Assembly: GCA_946122785.1 (NCBI GenBank)
Contig: CAMGYJ010000006.1
Coordinates: forward strand, 36,166,066 to 36,230,065
Length of the DNA: 64,000 nucleotides
Reading direction: 5' to 3'
Source of the DNA: Linum tenue
Taxonomy: Eukaryota; Streptophyta; Magnoliopsida; Malpighiales; Linaceae
Of this stretch, positions 11,900 through 24,627 are shown piece after piece (position 1 is the stretch's first letter; each line of letters begins with the position of its first letter). A program made the position numbers and the translations under genes. The notes beneath the pieces were generated by a model. The model worked only from the letters and a program-made list of their open reading frames with translations, was not told where the DNA came from and ran no database searches.

Positions 11900-13848
11900 A
11901 TTTATTAAACTCTTTTACTTGCCCAACTTAAAACCCAACAATAAAACCAACGTGCCAAAAGATACCAGATGATTGATTTTCAAAGGAGGCCTTATACTGG
12001 GAAGTGAAAGGGGTGCAAACTATTGTACGATGGAGGGAATTTTTGAGGAAGTTAGAAAGAGATAAGAACAAAGATAAAAACCACACAATTTAAATTGAAA
12101 AATGCAAGGACACAACACGTAGTGACAAAATTAGTTTTTTCCATGTTAGTCAATTACCAATTTACCTTTAACAAAATTAAAGAGAGATAAATAATTTTAA
12201 AATTGAGAAAGTACATGAAACTCTACAATGAAAATTGAAGTATCAAGCACCATAAAAATGCATACGATATACTTAGTGGGCTTGCTAATCATGATGGAAA
12301 GTCCTGCGATTTTCAGAGAGTTGAACTTCGTGTATATTTTGTATTCAAAAAGACACAAGAAATTTGTTCACTGTAAATGGTTGTGATTGTTGTCTTTGTT
12401 TGAAGAGACCGAGTTCAAATCCTAATGTTGATATTTTTTATGTGAGATAAATAATTAATTGTAAAGACAAAAATATCCTTCCTACTTTCACTCTCATTGT
12501 ATGAAATTTGAAATGGAAAAAAGTACACAAAAAAATGTACTATATATTATTGGAGGATTGAATTTGGTGACCTGTGATTTATTATGCTAGCCCTTGAGGG
12601 GGATTTGATGTTGGAACTTGGAATGACGACACATACCCAGTGGATCACCTCTCTCTTCATGGGAGAGCAAGATTTTGAACTGCAGAAAACCTCTATATCT
12701 ATCCCGTGTACTTTTATCTCTGTTTTCTCTTCCTTTCTTCTGTTGTTTCTCATTGTTCATTTTCCTTATTTTTCTAATATCTATCTCATGTTGGTCACGC
12801 TCTCTTTTTCAGTGATTCTTTGGTTCATTTTAGAACCATGTTCGAGATCCATGCCAGAAGATTCTTCATGTTTAGCTGCTCACTTAGGTGAATAAGATAT
12901 AGACAAGCGAAGGGGATAAGGTAATTTCAAAATGGTGTTCCTTGCAGTAAGCGATCAACTGTGTATTAGTTCGTATTTGCTTTGTTGGGTTCCGTCTTGC
13001 CTTCATGAATATCAGCTTCTTGGTTTGGATTTCGATTCCCCATGCTTGCTCTTAATGGTGATTCATTTTGGGTATCTCTTCCTGTTAGGTTGTTTACTTG
13101 TTTTGTTTCTCTTTTTTTTTTTTTTTTTTATCGTTACCTTATCAGCGTCGTTTTTTCTGGGTTTTACCTTTTCAGTATCGGAAGATTGGCAAAGTCTCTA
13201 CAATCGATGATAACTATATCTACAGTAAGGAGGTTAATCCTTTAGTTTTCTATTTTTTTCATTGAATATAGACTTTCTCTTCTCTGCGATTTCCACGGAT
13301 TTGGTCTGCGCGGGTGGATGTTTTGATTTCATCATCGTGACTCTCACTGGCTATTTAATTTTTGTTCAGTTTTGTTCTTTTGCTGTAGATAATAACTGTC
13401 AAGGTGCGGTAGTTTTCAGGTTTGGCCGGCTAGAGAGAGATGTATACTGCACTAGGGTTATGAAGCACGATATAATTTTGCTTGCAGACTGACCTTAAAA
13501 GTATCATCAAGATGAAATGTAAACTTATACAGGTTAAGAATAAACAATCATAATTGAGTTTTATTTTCACAAGTTTTGATAAGATCAGTTACAATTCTTA
13601 ACAAAATTTAATGTGAATTATATAAACAATAATTAATCGAAATATGTATCTAAGTCCATCGCCAGATATTTTTATTGGAAGGACTAATGAAAACGACAAT
13701 TTCAGTAAAAGCTGGTATTTATACTGGTATACCATTATCCCAACAAAGTATAACTATCTATTAGTAATCTTATGTCACTGATGGGTGGAATGGCATGTCA
13801 ATTTGGAGCAGACGTTGGAGCCGAAGTTACATCCTCTTCAACTTGCCA
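11900..13848. other. intergenic, AT-rich
   Basis: No gene supported. Two T-rich ORFs (12584-12895, 12932-13210) encode hydrophobic, low-complexity peptides without a recognisable domain and resemble 5' UTR/intron sequence. A poly-T run lies at about 13110-13128. Confidence 0.4.
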
Positions 13849-15843
13849 TCTATCTATCTTCTATCTATCTATCTATCTATAAAATATTATATAAAGGCTT
13901 TCTAGGAGAATGCCTCCCCGCAACTTTCGCTACAATTTTTTTTTTTTTTTTTATCTTTTGTACTTCAAAGCAACTGCTTCATTTTTCTTTTTCAAAACGC
14001 AACGGTTTGTTTTACCATTTTCTAAAAATCTCAATGATACTCCCGCAAATCACAATAGTCCACCAAGGCCCCTGTTTCTATTTCCCTTTCGACCCGGCCA
14101 GCTAGGAATGGCAATGGGGCAGGTCCGGGGCGGGTTTCTTGGTACCCAGACCCGCACCGTGGCAGGGCGGGTCCAGGTCGGGTAATTGGTCACGGGTCGT
14201 GGGTCGGGGCAGGTCGACCCAATGGGTATGCAATTTATTTGCAAAACATTAGAAATATTCGTTATTTTTATTATAAAACTAAAAAAATAAACAATATTAT
14301 GACAATTGTAGTTAAATTATTGAAGAAATTGAGGTTTTCACTAATTTACAACTTTATTATAGCTAAAATATGATGCGATAAAAGTAAAATTCAAAGTAAT
14401 TTGACTAAGATTTCATGTAATTTAGACAAGAACGGGTCGAGAATGGGGCGGGTCAGGGCAGGTCGGGTCGATGAGACTACCCATGCCCGCCCCGCCCCAA
14501 AACAGGTCAAACAGATCGGGTAAAACGGGTCAGGTCGAAATTGCCATCCCTACGGCCAGCCCAACAGTTTTTCCATTTTTCTACCACGACCTGTACTCTG
14601 CCCCGTGCCCCCGTCTGGCATCTTCTAATTTTTTCTTCGAAAACTCCAATAATTATCACCTTATCCAACCTCCAATTTCATAGAGATGCAAGAGCAATCT
14701 TGGCTTTTCGCTTGAATTCTTCATCATAAACGCGACCGTTGGCGGCACATTAGTGGCATGCGGAACGACGGGATGGCATGAAGCGACAAAGTAGCAGTCG
14801 GTAGAGCCTCCTCATATTCAGCCGGTAATCCGACAATGGATTACATAGATATGCCGACTCTCGAGTCCCGACGATGCATCGACAGGGAAACATAACAAAA
14901 GAATTGTGATTCGAAGAAACAGAATTTGGAGATACCTTGACCGAAAAGGGTTCCCGGCGAACCGTTGTTTGGGTAGAAAATTCTCACCGAAATAATAGGG
15001 GTAGATGTCCTATTGAGAGGCCAATGCAAAATGCTGAGAGACGCCCACACTTACAATAAGGAGCGGATCTTCAGCAAGATCGGTCGTGGTCAAAGTGAAT
15101 CTTGACTACAACAACTAAATCGTCGATTACAACTTGATCATATTACAACTTCACTGAGGCAGAGGAGGAAGGAATTGCAGTTCAATGGGGGAAATAGAAT
15201 TAGACGATGGAGATTACGATTGTGGCACCGGCGGCGATGGTGCTACTGTTGGTGTACGGGTGCTCTATTAGCCGGATCCCTTTCTGTTTATTTTGAAGTT
15301 ATTCCTTCGTTTAATAAAGGATTGGTTTTGCAAAATTAAACAGGTGCGAATGCAATGAGATTGACAGATAGCATGCAATCTCTATTTTCTTCTTTTTGCT
15401 ATTGTTTCATGTTTATTATACACTATTAGCATAGATCTTCTTCTAATGCTGATTCTCATTTGCATTGTAGCAATTAGTAAGATGTTTTCCAAATCTATGA
15501 CCTACAAATTTTAGCAGCAATCTTTTAATGTAGATTCTCATTTGCAACTATAATTTAGGTTAATGTAATTGTTGTCTTTTTAGTTCAGATTTATGACTTA
15601 AAAATTTGTTGTTCAACACTTCAAGATGCATGACTTTCACATATAGAAATTTGTAAGGTAAATTGTGCGACATAATTTAGTGTGTTTGACAAGAGGGTTA
15701 GTCAACACATAATAATTTGCATTCTCATATTAATGAGTGACGGAATAATTTAAAATTATATACATAAAATATCGCAATCTTAATGAAATTTATTTAAATA
15801 GTCAAACAAAACTCACCCGGCCGAGGGCCGGGAATAACGCTAG
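13849..15843 (+). mobile_element. non-autonomous Helitron
   Basis: The right end shows the Helitron signature: a perfect hairpin CCCGGCC-GAG-GGCCGGG (15815-15831), a short spacer and the terminus CTAG (15840-15843) followed by T. The left end is placed at a TC preceded by A (13849), at the start of a TCTA tetranucleotide run that leads into 'tataaaatattatataaagg...gaatgcctccccgc', a common Helitron 5' end in plants. The exact left base is uncertain within the TCTA run. No Rep/helicase gene is present. The interior contains an hAT-like insert and exon-like fragments near 15160-15290 that I cannot identify. Confidence 0.75.
14103..14552. mobile_element. hAT-like MITE nested in the Helitron
   Basis: Termini TAGGAATGGCAATGG and ATTGCCATCCCTA are inverted. 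The element is flanked by a perfect 8-bp duplication CGGCCAGC (14095-14102 and 14553-14560), the hAT hallmark. Subterminal DNA is GGTCGGG/GGGCGGG-rich and the centre is AT-rich. No coding capacity. Confidence 0.85.
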
Positions 15844-16339
15844 TTAATGTTTATAATGACTTATCTAACGTGAGTAACGATGCTACCCAAAATATGTATT
15901 TGCCCAACGAACATTCAATATGGCAATATTCGTCATTCTTAAAAAAAAAAGCTATATATGCCACAAATGCCAACGTTTTTAATATATTTGTAAAATAAAA
16001 ATTAACTTTCTCCTTTCGACCTCACTATTTTTCATCACCTAACAAAAAGAAAGTATAGCAATTAAATGTATCTTCAAACAATTAGATTAATTACTATAAC
16101 CTCATAACTCAAAATTAAAGTAGAGACTAAAGAGATAGGCGGACATCTTTTAAGTGGGATGAGAAGAGTTTAAACTTTAAACCCACTATATGATGATGTT
16201 AAAGTAATATGCTAACTCCTTGAAGGTTCTAATTACTATTATAATTCATAATTGTCTTAATTTCTTTCGAATTAATAGAAAAATAAGTTACTAATATTAA
16301 ATCTTACAAAAAATATTATTTGAAGATTTATCTGACAAA
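15844..16339. other. AT-rich spacer
   Basis: No ORF or known repeat recognised between the Helitron and the Pack-MULE. Confidence 0.5.
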
Positions 16340-16349
16340 CAAAAATATT

Positions 16350-17838
16350 GGGTTAATTGCAAGGATGGTCACTGGGTTTACTAAAACCGTTCATGTTTGG
16401 TCACTGCAAATATTTAATTCCATTCATGGTCACTAAGATTAGTTCAGTAGTTCAAGTTTGGTCACTCTCCGTTAGTCTCCGTTAGTTTTTGCTGACGTGG
16501 CAGTCAACTATTATAGTTGACCGTTAAATGAGTGACGTGGCCATTAAAAAATAATAAAATAATAAAATATAAATATTTACAATTTCCACCTCATTTTACA
16601 ACTATTAAAAAATAAAAATAAAACTTACCAAGAAGTCTCAAATCGAACTAGTTCTAGTTGGTCGACTCGGTAATGAAGGCGACAGTAGGTAGACCTGGCC
16701 CAGGACATCCTTTCTCTTGAAATGGCAATGCCCTTCACCACCGCGTTATAGATTAAGTTCGGGCAACACCACCTGGCTCGCCGACCGCTACTACACCGGC
16801 GGATCCGCCACCGTCGTCTCCGAGCCGCTCCACTTCCGCCACCCGCAGGAGAAGACCCTCCGCTACTTCCCGCTCTCCTCCGGGAAAAAGAACTGCTACA
16901 TTCTCCCTCTCCCTTCCGGCCGCTACTACTTCCGCACCTTTACCGTCTACGACAACTACGACGGCAAGTCCCACTCCCCTAGCTTCGACGCTTCAGTGGA
17001 AGGCACTTTGGTCTTCTCCTGGCGCGCCCCCTGGCCCGAATCCCTAGCTCGCGACGGCGCCTACTCTGATCTCTTCGCCTTCGTCAAGGACGGGGAGGCG
17101 GATGTCTGCTTCTACAGTATCGCCACCGACCCTCCAGTAATCGGCTCGCTCGAAATCCGCCAGGTCGATCCGCTGTCCTACTCCGCCGGAGACCTCGGTG
17201 ACCGGTTTATTTTGGTGAATTACGGTCGATTGTCCTACGGGAGCGACCAATGGGGGCCGGGTTTCACCAACGAGGTCGATTACTTCGGCCGGTCGAAATT
17301 GTATTATTTTTATTTTTTAATAAAAATAGACTTGTTCATTCATTCATTCGTTCTAGTTTTTATTTTTGGCGGAAATCGTTCTTCAACCTAGAAGAAAAGC
17401 GACAGAAATTAACCTCCTCCGACCTCCGGCAGTTCTCTTACCTCACAGCCTCCTCGGAAAAAAAAATGTACAGAACCGTGGCGCAAGAAGCCGCGTCTTC
17501 GGCACCGATGTCCGTTTCAGGTTCCCAAACCCTCATGGTGTAATTTCTCGTCGCACCTTTTATTTTTATTTTTATTTTTTAATAGTTGTAAAATGAGGTG
17601 GGAATTGTAAATATTTAAATTTTATTATTTTATTATTTTTTTAATGGCCACGTCACTCATTTAACGGTCAACTATAATAGTTGACTGCCACGTCAGCAAA
17701 AACTACCGGAGACTAACGGAGAGTGACCAAACTTGAACTATTGAACTAATCTTAGTGACCATGAATGGAATTAAATATTTGTAGTGACCAAACATGAACG
17801 ATTTTAGTAAACCCAGTGACCATCCTTGCAATTAACCC
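16350..17838. mobile_element. Pack-MULE 1 (Mutator-like, carries a malectin-like gene fragment)
   Basis: Long terminal inverted repeats of about 280 bp begin GGGTTAATTGCAAGGATGG and end with the complement. The element is flanked by a perfect 10-bp duplication CAAAAATATT (16340-16349 and 17839-17848). No transposase is present. The interior holds a GC-rich exon unlike the surrounding AT-rich DNA. This is the structure of a Pack-MULE. A sibling with nearly the same terminal repeats but other cargo is at 45052-46224. Confidence 0.9.
16750..17307 (+). pseudogene. captured malectin-like domain fragment (RLP4/At1g25570-like)
   Basis: An ORF open across 16717-17391 encodes about 185 residues of a malectin-like carbohydrate-binding domain of plant receptor-like proteins. 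Hallmarks: NTTWLADRYYTGG near the start, then LRYFPL, a C-Y-x-LPLPSGRYYFRTF block, a YDNYDGKSHSPSFD block and ending in SLEIRQVDPLSY. Such domains face the cell wall in receptor-like proteins and kinases. Signal peptide, leucine-rich repeats and membrane segment are absent, and both ends run into non-homologous Pack-MULE DNA. It is therefore a captured exon piece, not a working receptor. The reading frame is still open over the whole domain, so it may be recent or transcribed. Confidence 0.75.
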
Positions 17839-17848
17839 CAAAAATATT

Positions 17849-18403
17849 ATTTCAAAAAAATATTATTTTGAAATATACATAGCCAGCAGCAGTGTAGGAT
17901 AATCTGACCAACAAAATACCTATAAACTAATTAGTACTTATTAACTAATTATTACTAACGATAAAATTAACAAGTAACACAAAGATTATTTTCTAATAAT
18001 TAAAAACTATATAGAAGATCTAAATCATTTGAAAGTATAAATATATTAATTAACATAAAGAAATAACAAAATAAAATGAATTAACCCGATTAACGGGTCG
18101 AGTATAAGCTAAGTGATTAAAAACACAAAGTTATCTCTGTATCCACGAGAAAAAGATGGGGAAGAAGAAAATGAGTAAAAGGGTAAAACAAACAAAAAGA
18201 AGCGACAAAGAAAAAAGGAAAACTAACCAGAAACTCCGGCGTCTCCCACCCAAACCAAAGAAACCAACCACAAATTCACCCCTCTCTCTCTCACTCTCTC
18301 TCATCAATCCATATTCTCTCCATTGCCTTTCTTTTCACTTCATTTCTGGGCTCTCTGTTTCCCTTTGGCTGGAGCAACGATTCGTTGCCAGAGAATAGTA
18401 ATC
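17849..18403. promoter_or_regulatory. upstream region and 5' UTR of the RING gene
   Basis: AT-rich spacer that becomes CT-rich (ctctctctcactctctctc at about 18282-18302) just before the RING gene start at 18404. CT-rich leaders are common in plant 5' UTRs. No TATA box was assigned with confidence. Confidence 0.4.
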
Positions 18404-21400
18404 ATGCCTGTTTTCCCAGAGAGCAGCACAATTGGGGACCAAATCAGGCTCAGAAGGTCCAGTAGAAACCACTTCAATTCCCATTATCTTCATCGCCATC
18501 AGCTAGACCCAGCAGCAGCAGCCGAAACAGATCCCAACCCACAACTCTCTCGCCCTGCCAAATCCACCACCATCTCTTCCCTTTTCATCTCTCCATTCTC
18601 CGCCAACTCAACTGAACCACCCAGCGTCACCATCGCCAACAACAACACTAGTGTCGGCGTCAAGAAGAAGGGAACCGCTGCTTTCAGAGGCTTGGGATGC
18701 GCTGCTGGGGCTGCCCGTCAGGTGTCTGTTCCGGCGGTGATAAGGTCATCGGCGGAGTGGGATGGGAAGAAAGTAAAGAAGAAGATGAAGAAAAAAGCTG
18801 TGGTTGCGTCTCCCGCTCCTCCCCCGCCGCAGCAGCAGAGGAGGAAGATGAGCGAGCAGCAGGGGGTTAGCGAAGAAAGGAGCAGCAGTGATGGGTTAAA
18901 TTCTCAGGGCAATTGTATGGTGATTCAGGATGTTTGGTGTGGCCCTGGAATTGGGTTTTCTGGGGATGCTGTTGTTGATTCCGTGGACTGTGTTGTCACC
19001 AGAAGAAACTTGCCGTCTGCGAGAGGCAGGATTGATGTCGAGAAATTCATCAATTCCAGGGAGAGGGAAAGGGAAAGGGAACGGGAAAGAGAGGTATGCC
19101 TTTTCATTACTCCAGGAATTTGTTTCTGCTCTTACAATTCATCTATGCCATACAGTACTAATGCGTAAATGGATTCTGGTTTTATGCTAGTTAGTTGCTG
19201 GGCTAGTATTTACTTGGCTCCTTCGGGACTTGAATGCATGACCAGAGTTAATGTTCGTCTTATTGATTGGGATTCCTGCTTGGGCAGTAGGCCTTCTTTC
19301 TTTTAGATGGACATGGACATGGACAGTAGAGGAGAGGTTGATTCCGTTTGCCCACCAAGACCAAGTGTTTTCTTTTCTTCGTGACAAGTCCTAGTTCTGT
19401 TGTAACTCTCCTTGAAATGTTCCCTGCGTGTACGTTTGGTTTTCCTTTCCTTTCATAGTATTATTATAATTATTATTATTCATGGCCTGATCATTCTTGG
19501 ATAAATATCGACTAGTAGGGTGAGGGTGTCCCCGCTTAACCTTGAGAATTACCTATACTTCACGGCGCTTTTTTGTTAAGAATTCTGGGGCTGCAGGCAC
19601 GTTAGGGGAGAGTGAGTTTTGTTCGTAAGTAAGCTTTGATTAGTACCTTCTCCGTTTTCTCTTTTTGGATTACAATTAAGTAAGAGTGAAGAGTGTTCAA
19701 AGTACCCTAGTACACTTGATGCTACTTGTCTTTTCTTTTCATGCGTTGGAACGAGCCCAAGTCTTGATTGTTGATTCTCCTAACTAGTCTTCTCGGACTG
19801 TTAGATGATAATGGTTACTGAACTAGTAACTGCGCACATCTTTTTCGCTTTCCTTATGTTCTCTTTCTCTGATCTTTGCTTTGGTTTGTGCTATAAATCT
19901 GCATGCTTATGGTTGAGTGACCCCATCCTGGATTGGCAGCGTCCTTGTTTAACGTCGAGGCGAGCAGCACCGGCTGACCCTGAAGCCTTCTCATTCTGGG
20001 ACGCGGAACCTGCTGCCTTTGCAACTGTGAGGCCAGAACCAGAATTGTTTGGAACTACTAGGTATTACCGACGTGCTCCTCCTGATGGACTTGCTGAGGT
20101 ACGTGGAATCATATTCTTCGCTTTTCTGACTTGAGCATTCTTAATCTTAACGTAATGTTTCTTGCCTCTCTGGATAGGTTGTTCGACAATCAAGCTAAAT
20201 CCCTCATCTCATTCTCGTTATTGCACCGATAACTTTAGTAATAAGGCTTCGTTGGACTTGTTAGAACAACTGAGCTTTTCAACCGAAAAGCCCTTTCCCC
20301 GTAGCCCCCTTCCTGATAATATAAAAATTTCAGCCGACTTCGTCACAGAACCTGTGCAGATGATTATTTTTCTTTTGATTGTCTTTCTTCTTAAGTCCTG
20401 GCAAAGTAGATGGATTGTGGATTCATGCTTGGAAGTTAGGTAGAAAGTAAAAACCATGGATTGGGAGGAGACTAACCAAAAAATAAAAAAACCAAATTAA
20501 TAGGGAGGGGGTTATGTTATGAACTTTTTGTTGCATGTGAAAGAGTTTGGCGGAATCATAATCCAAGTTATAACAGATATTCAGCAACGTTGTTCGCTCA
20601 CTCATTTAACTTTGGAACAAGCTCTCCGCTTCAATCATTTAAAGCTGGAGGAAGGGGGAAAACCCCCAATCTAACCGTCATTCATAGTGTTCCTGTTGTT
20701 TCTGCACCAGTAACCATTCCATGAAAACCTATAATAAGTTCTATGTTTGTCCTCCTGTCAATTTTGGTCGCACACTCGCGTTATTCCCATCTTTGTATTG
20801 CATATGCTTGGTTTCCCCAGGTTTCACATTAACTTATACTTCCCTATGTAGCAATTTTTTAATGATTGTATGTTCTTCTTAATTATGGCAAGGAAGTTTC
20901 AGATGTTAATATGATGGTGCTCATGAGAACTTCATGGAAAGAAATGGATGCAGTCCTAATGGTCTGAACAAGGGCTTGGTCCACAAGATTTCAACCAGGA
21001 GGTCCTCGGTTAAATCTCTCAAGTAGTACCTAAACTATAAAAAAAAAAGAGTAAACTTATATCACGCTTATCCAAAATAAAATCGAGATGAGCAAAATCT
21101 TACAGTTTAAGAATTTCGTAAGGATGCAAGGGAAGCCATTTTGTTTATTTTAATTGGCTAACACGTAGGAGGTTGTGGCCTGTGCAATGGATAGGTCGCT
21201 AGATTATCTAAGATTGTTAAGCTTCAAAATGGGTTATGTTACTGCAGGTCTTGATGCTCCAGAATGGTTTCGTGATGGGAGGGCGGATGGATAGGTTTAG
21301 TGCCTGGAGACTTGACATTGATGATATGTCATACGAGGTATGTTGTGGAATGATGCTCCAAGCACGAATTGAAGTTGTTTTCTGGGCCTCTCGTATGTGC

Positions 21401-21872
21401 ATGCATCACTTTGTAAATTGAGTAAAGTGATTAGTAGTGGGTCTCATATATATTTGATTTCATGGTTCCAACTTGAAACAGCAACTGCTGGAGCTAGGTG
21501 ATAAAATAGGGCATGTAAGTACGGGACTGAAAGAAGATGAGATTGCGCACTGCATCAGGAAGTTTAAGTTGTCGGTCCTAAATGAGCTATCTTCGCATAA
21601 TATAAAAGTAATCTTGGAAAAGAAATGCAGCGTTTGTCAGGTGCGTAAGAAAATCTATGTGTCTTTGTGATAATATCGTATGTTGGTGCTTGCTGGTTAT
21701 GAAGTTTTGTATTTTGGGTTTTTGTGGATTTCAGGAGGAGTATGAAGGAGATGATGAGGTGGGGAAGTTGGAATGCGGGCATGGGTTTCACATACAGTGT
21801 ATCAAGCAGTGGCTGGCATATAAGAATAAGTGCCCAGTATGCAAAACTGAACCACTGGCTAGAAGAAGCTGA
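18404..21872 (+). CDS. RING-H2 E3 ubiquitin ligase, RHG1A/MBR-like group
   Basis: Five exons splice in frame with GT-AG borders: 18404-19093, 19940-20098, 21248-21337, 21482-21640, 21735-21872, giving 411 aa. The C-terminal RING-H2 finger has all eight ligands: C362, C365, C380, H382, H385, C388, C399, C402 (C3H2C3). It ends CPVCKTEPLA, as in Arabidopsis At1g17970/At1g73760 and the larger RHG1A/MBR proteins. The upstream block with MGGRMDRFSAWRLDIDDMSYE is diagnostic of that group. The N-terminus is low-complexity (Ser/Pro/Gln, Lys-rich) and carries a run of Arg-Glu repeats at the end of exon 1 (about residues 217-230). Expected role: transfer of ubiquitin from an E2 to unknown substrates. 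The ATG at 18404 was chosen because the protein then begins MPVF...IGDQIR, as in relatives. Host gene, apparently intact. Confidence 0.88.
19066..19093 (+). repeat. purine repeat encoding Arg-Glu dipeptides
   Basis: Imperfect GGGAAA/GAGAGG repeats at the 3' end of exon 1 encode alternating Arg and Glu. The run reaches right up to the splice donor, so length changes would alter the protein and possibly splicing. Confidence 0.7.
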
Positions 21873-22428
21873 AAAGAGGAAGCATTCATTCTGTCAACTC
21901 TTTATCTCATCTATCCATTTCCCGCCTTCCTGGCTGGGTGGTAATGTGCTCTACAGCTACCTGTATAGTTTTCATTTCCAAAATCGCAGAGAAAGGAAAA
22001 TGTTATGATTCATTGATTCTCCTGAGGCTTGAAAAATCAAACTGAACCCCAGACCAAAACCAAGTCCCCCACCGATCAAATTTCGGTTTCTCACTTCACT
22101 TGACAGCATTGGTTTTTAATTTAATGATGATTGATTGTGCTGTGTTTAAGCTTGTCATCAATTTCATTTTTACATGGACTTCACTGACAGGTAGGTGGCT
22201 TAACATTCATTGAATAAGGAAGAATACTGCAGCAACTCGCGATACCTGGCTTGTTGACTTGCGAATTCTTTGTTTTTGGTCTTTTTGTTTGATTGGCTAG
22301 GGGGATTAGTGTCTTAGGCAAAGTCCAATGTAAAACCCCAAATTTGAGGATTGATACCCATTTTCCTTTCTTTTCTCCAGTGCTTCAATCTCCATATTTG
22401 GGGATCTTAGTTTTTTTATTTTTATCTT
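21873..22428. other. 3' flank of the RING gene and left part of an interrupted MITE
   Basis: No second gene. At 22313-22428 the text (ggcaaagtccaatgtaaaacc...) resembles in reverse the sequence at about 25740-25815 (ctccattggagttagcc). This suggests an older MITE split by the Mutator-like insertion at 22429. Confidence 0.35.
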
Positions 22429-22910
22429 GGCAAAATACAGCTGTATAGCCATAACTTTCACACTTTTGATAAATATAGCCATATCTATTCGAAAACAACA
22501 AATAACCAAAAAACGGAGGGCAGTGTGACAAATCTAGTCAAAACCGTTAGATACTTTAACACCGTCTGTGACTCCGTTAAATCGTTTGATGGAACGCTGA
22601 CGAGGACGAAAACCGACCTACACCTCATTGACACATCAGCAAAACGTACACGTGGAATGCCACGTAAATAATAAAAAAAAATTATATATGTTTACTCCCC
22701 TTTCTCCTTCTTCCCTGTCCCCGAAATTATAATTCCCCCGATTTAGGGTTGGCAGAGGATGGAGACGACGCCGCCGCTGGAGACCGCGACTCCCTCCGCC
22801 GCTGGAGACCGCGACGCCGCCGCTGGAGACCGCCGTCGACTTCATTCATCTTTTTTTCTGCTCGCGCCTCTGCCGTTCCGAAATCCCCTTCACTTTCTCG
22901 ATTTGCAGCG

Positions 22911-23476
22911 ATGTCTCAGCAGGGCTCTTCCTCGGCGACCAACGTCAGCAGGTCTGGGACGGTGCTTTGCAAGCACAACGTTCCCGCCGTGATTAAGACG
23001 TCGGGTACCGAGTCTAACCCAGGCAGAAAATTTTACGGATGTCCTTATTGGAAGCAGGTAAGGATAGATTGATTCTCGAGTTATTTGATGTTTGCTTTGA
23101 TGTTTGATTTTCTAACTAAACCATCTGGATAGTGCAGAATGAGAGTGAAAATCCAGGGAAGAAAAATTGTCGGTTTCTTAGGTGGGTTGAGATGGTTGGG
23201 GATGAAATGGAGGATCGAAAGGGTTCTATGGAGAGCCTAATATGCCAACTTGAGCACAGTTTGCTCCTCGCTGAGTCTAAGGCAGAGAGGAGGAAGAAGG
23301 AGAAAAAGAGACTAACTCAAGATATGATGGTGTGGATGAAAGATCGTGAGACTATGTTAGCCCAAGGAAGGAGATTGAATGATGATGTTCGAATAATTCG
23401 TATTATGTTAACAATTCTTCTTGTTGTGAATGCCTCTTTCCTTCTTGTTTTGTGGGGATACGGATCTGGTATGTAA
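22911..23476 (+). CDS. GRF-type zinc finger protein with C-terminal membrane segment (At4g04775-like)
   Basis: Two exons, 22911-23057 and 23138-23476, with GT-AG borders give 161 aa. The GRF zinc finger is visible: C20, H22, a GRKFYGC block with C44, and C60, followed by FLRWVE. Residues about 65-120 are charged and helical, suited to a coiled coil. Residues about 137-157 form one hydrophobic membrane-spanning stretch, with only a few residues after it. GRF fingers bind single-stranded nucleic acid in several repair proteins. The short plant proteins of this type have no established role, and I do not assign one. The upstream frame is open to 22749, but the ATG at 22911 starts right at the conserved region. 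The gene lies wholly inside a Mutator-like element and is intact. Confidence 0.8.
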
Positions 23477-24229
23477 TGGTTGTCTAATGCAATGGTTTTC
23501 TTTCCTGTCTAATGATAACAAATCTACTTGTCTAATGCAACAATTCTACTTGTCTAATGCAATGGTGGTTTTTCCTGTCTTGAAAGATGTTCAAATCTGA
23601 GGAGTGGTTGAGATGCAAAATACTAGCAACAACTTGTTCCTTGCATAACCATAGGGTCCTACAATACAATATATAATCCGAATATGCCAACTACCATCTG
23701 TTCCATACACTGCAAATATAATCCGAATTTGAGTCAAGCATTTGTTCCTCACACAGCCTAATACATAGCACCCCAATACATAGCATGAGTACAATTCAAG
23801 CCCTCCTAACTGGAAGTCGACAAAATGGGGTTGACAAAAGCTTAATCGACACTCTGGCACATCTACGGTAGAGTGACTGGTGGCTGGCTCCCCTGGACAT
23901 CCACAACAGCTTGCTGACTGTTCCCTTGAGGACGCCCACTAGCTCCATTGAGCTGTCAAAAGAACCAGCAACAATCAATTGTTAACATTCAGCCTGGAAA
24001 AAAAACAGTGTTTGTAAATTCTCACGGTTAATTAGGATACATCTTACCCTAACATATTGGTTTCCAGTATCCTCGTTCACATAAACACCCACACCTGCTG
24101 TTGCAATTCTCATTTCTCACTGAATAGTTCTTCTATCATCAACATTCAGCCTAATTGCCTAAGGAATACAACAACATAAGATTTCATCATCACACATCAC
24201 ACAACCACAGCCACATTCTCATTCACATT

Positions 24230-24627
24230 CTCATTCACATTCATACAGCCACATTACATGAAGTCCAGTACCATGATTGAGGGGACAGGTTCGAACATTG
24301 TGAGAGATCGAACCACACTTAGAGCAATGACTTGTCCTTGTTCTTTTACCATTGGTTGCCCCAGTCTGATCCGCAGCAGATTCAACCATCTCTCCTTGCC
24401 TTCACCTTCCTCCTTCTCATTTCTCCATAGGCGCGTAAATTGGCCCGAGCCTCATGGTACTCATCATCAGACGTTTCTGCATCGTCATAATCGTAAATAT
24501 GGAACACATCTCGTGCCACAGATGCAGCTTCATCTTCACGAGCAACGTTACCAAAGCTAGCATTCTCTGATCCTACGTGGTTTGGATCATTCTCGCCACC
24601 TTGCTCCTCGTATGAGCCTTCCACCAT
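24230..24627 (-). pseudogene. zinc-knuckle fragment, probably C-terminus of a Mutator transposase
   Basis: On the minus strand an acidic 81-codon ORF (24627-24382) ends at a stop. In an overlapping frame the sequence continues with KRTRTSHCSKCGSISHNVRT, a CCHC zinc knuckle (Cx2Cx4Hx4C) preceded by basic residues, as found at the end of many MuDR-type transposases. A frame change near 24385 separates the two. No DDE or MULE domain remains. It may instead be a second small accessory gene. It is antisense to, and downstream of, the GRF gene. Confidence 0.45.

Noticed and set aside
20179..20443. Possible extra exon of the RING gene after 'ctggatag'
   Set aside because: Joining exon 2 directly to 21248 reproduces the conserved block without a gap, and using this acceptor gives no family match.
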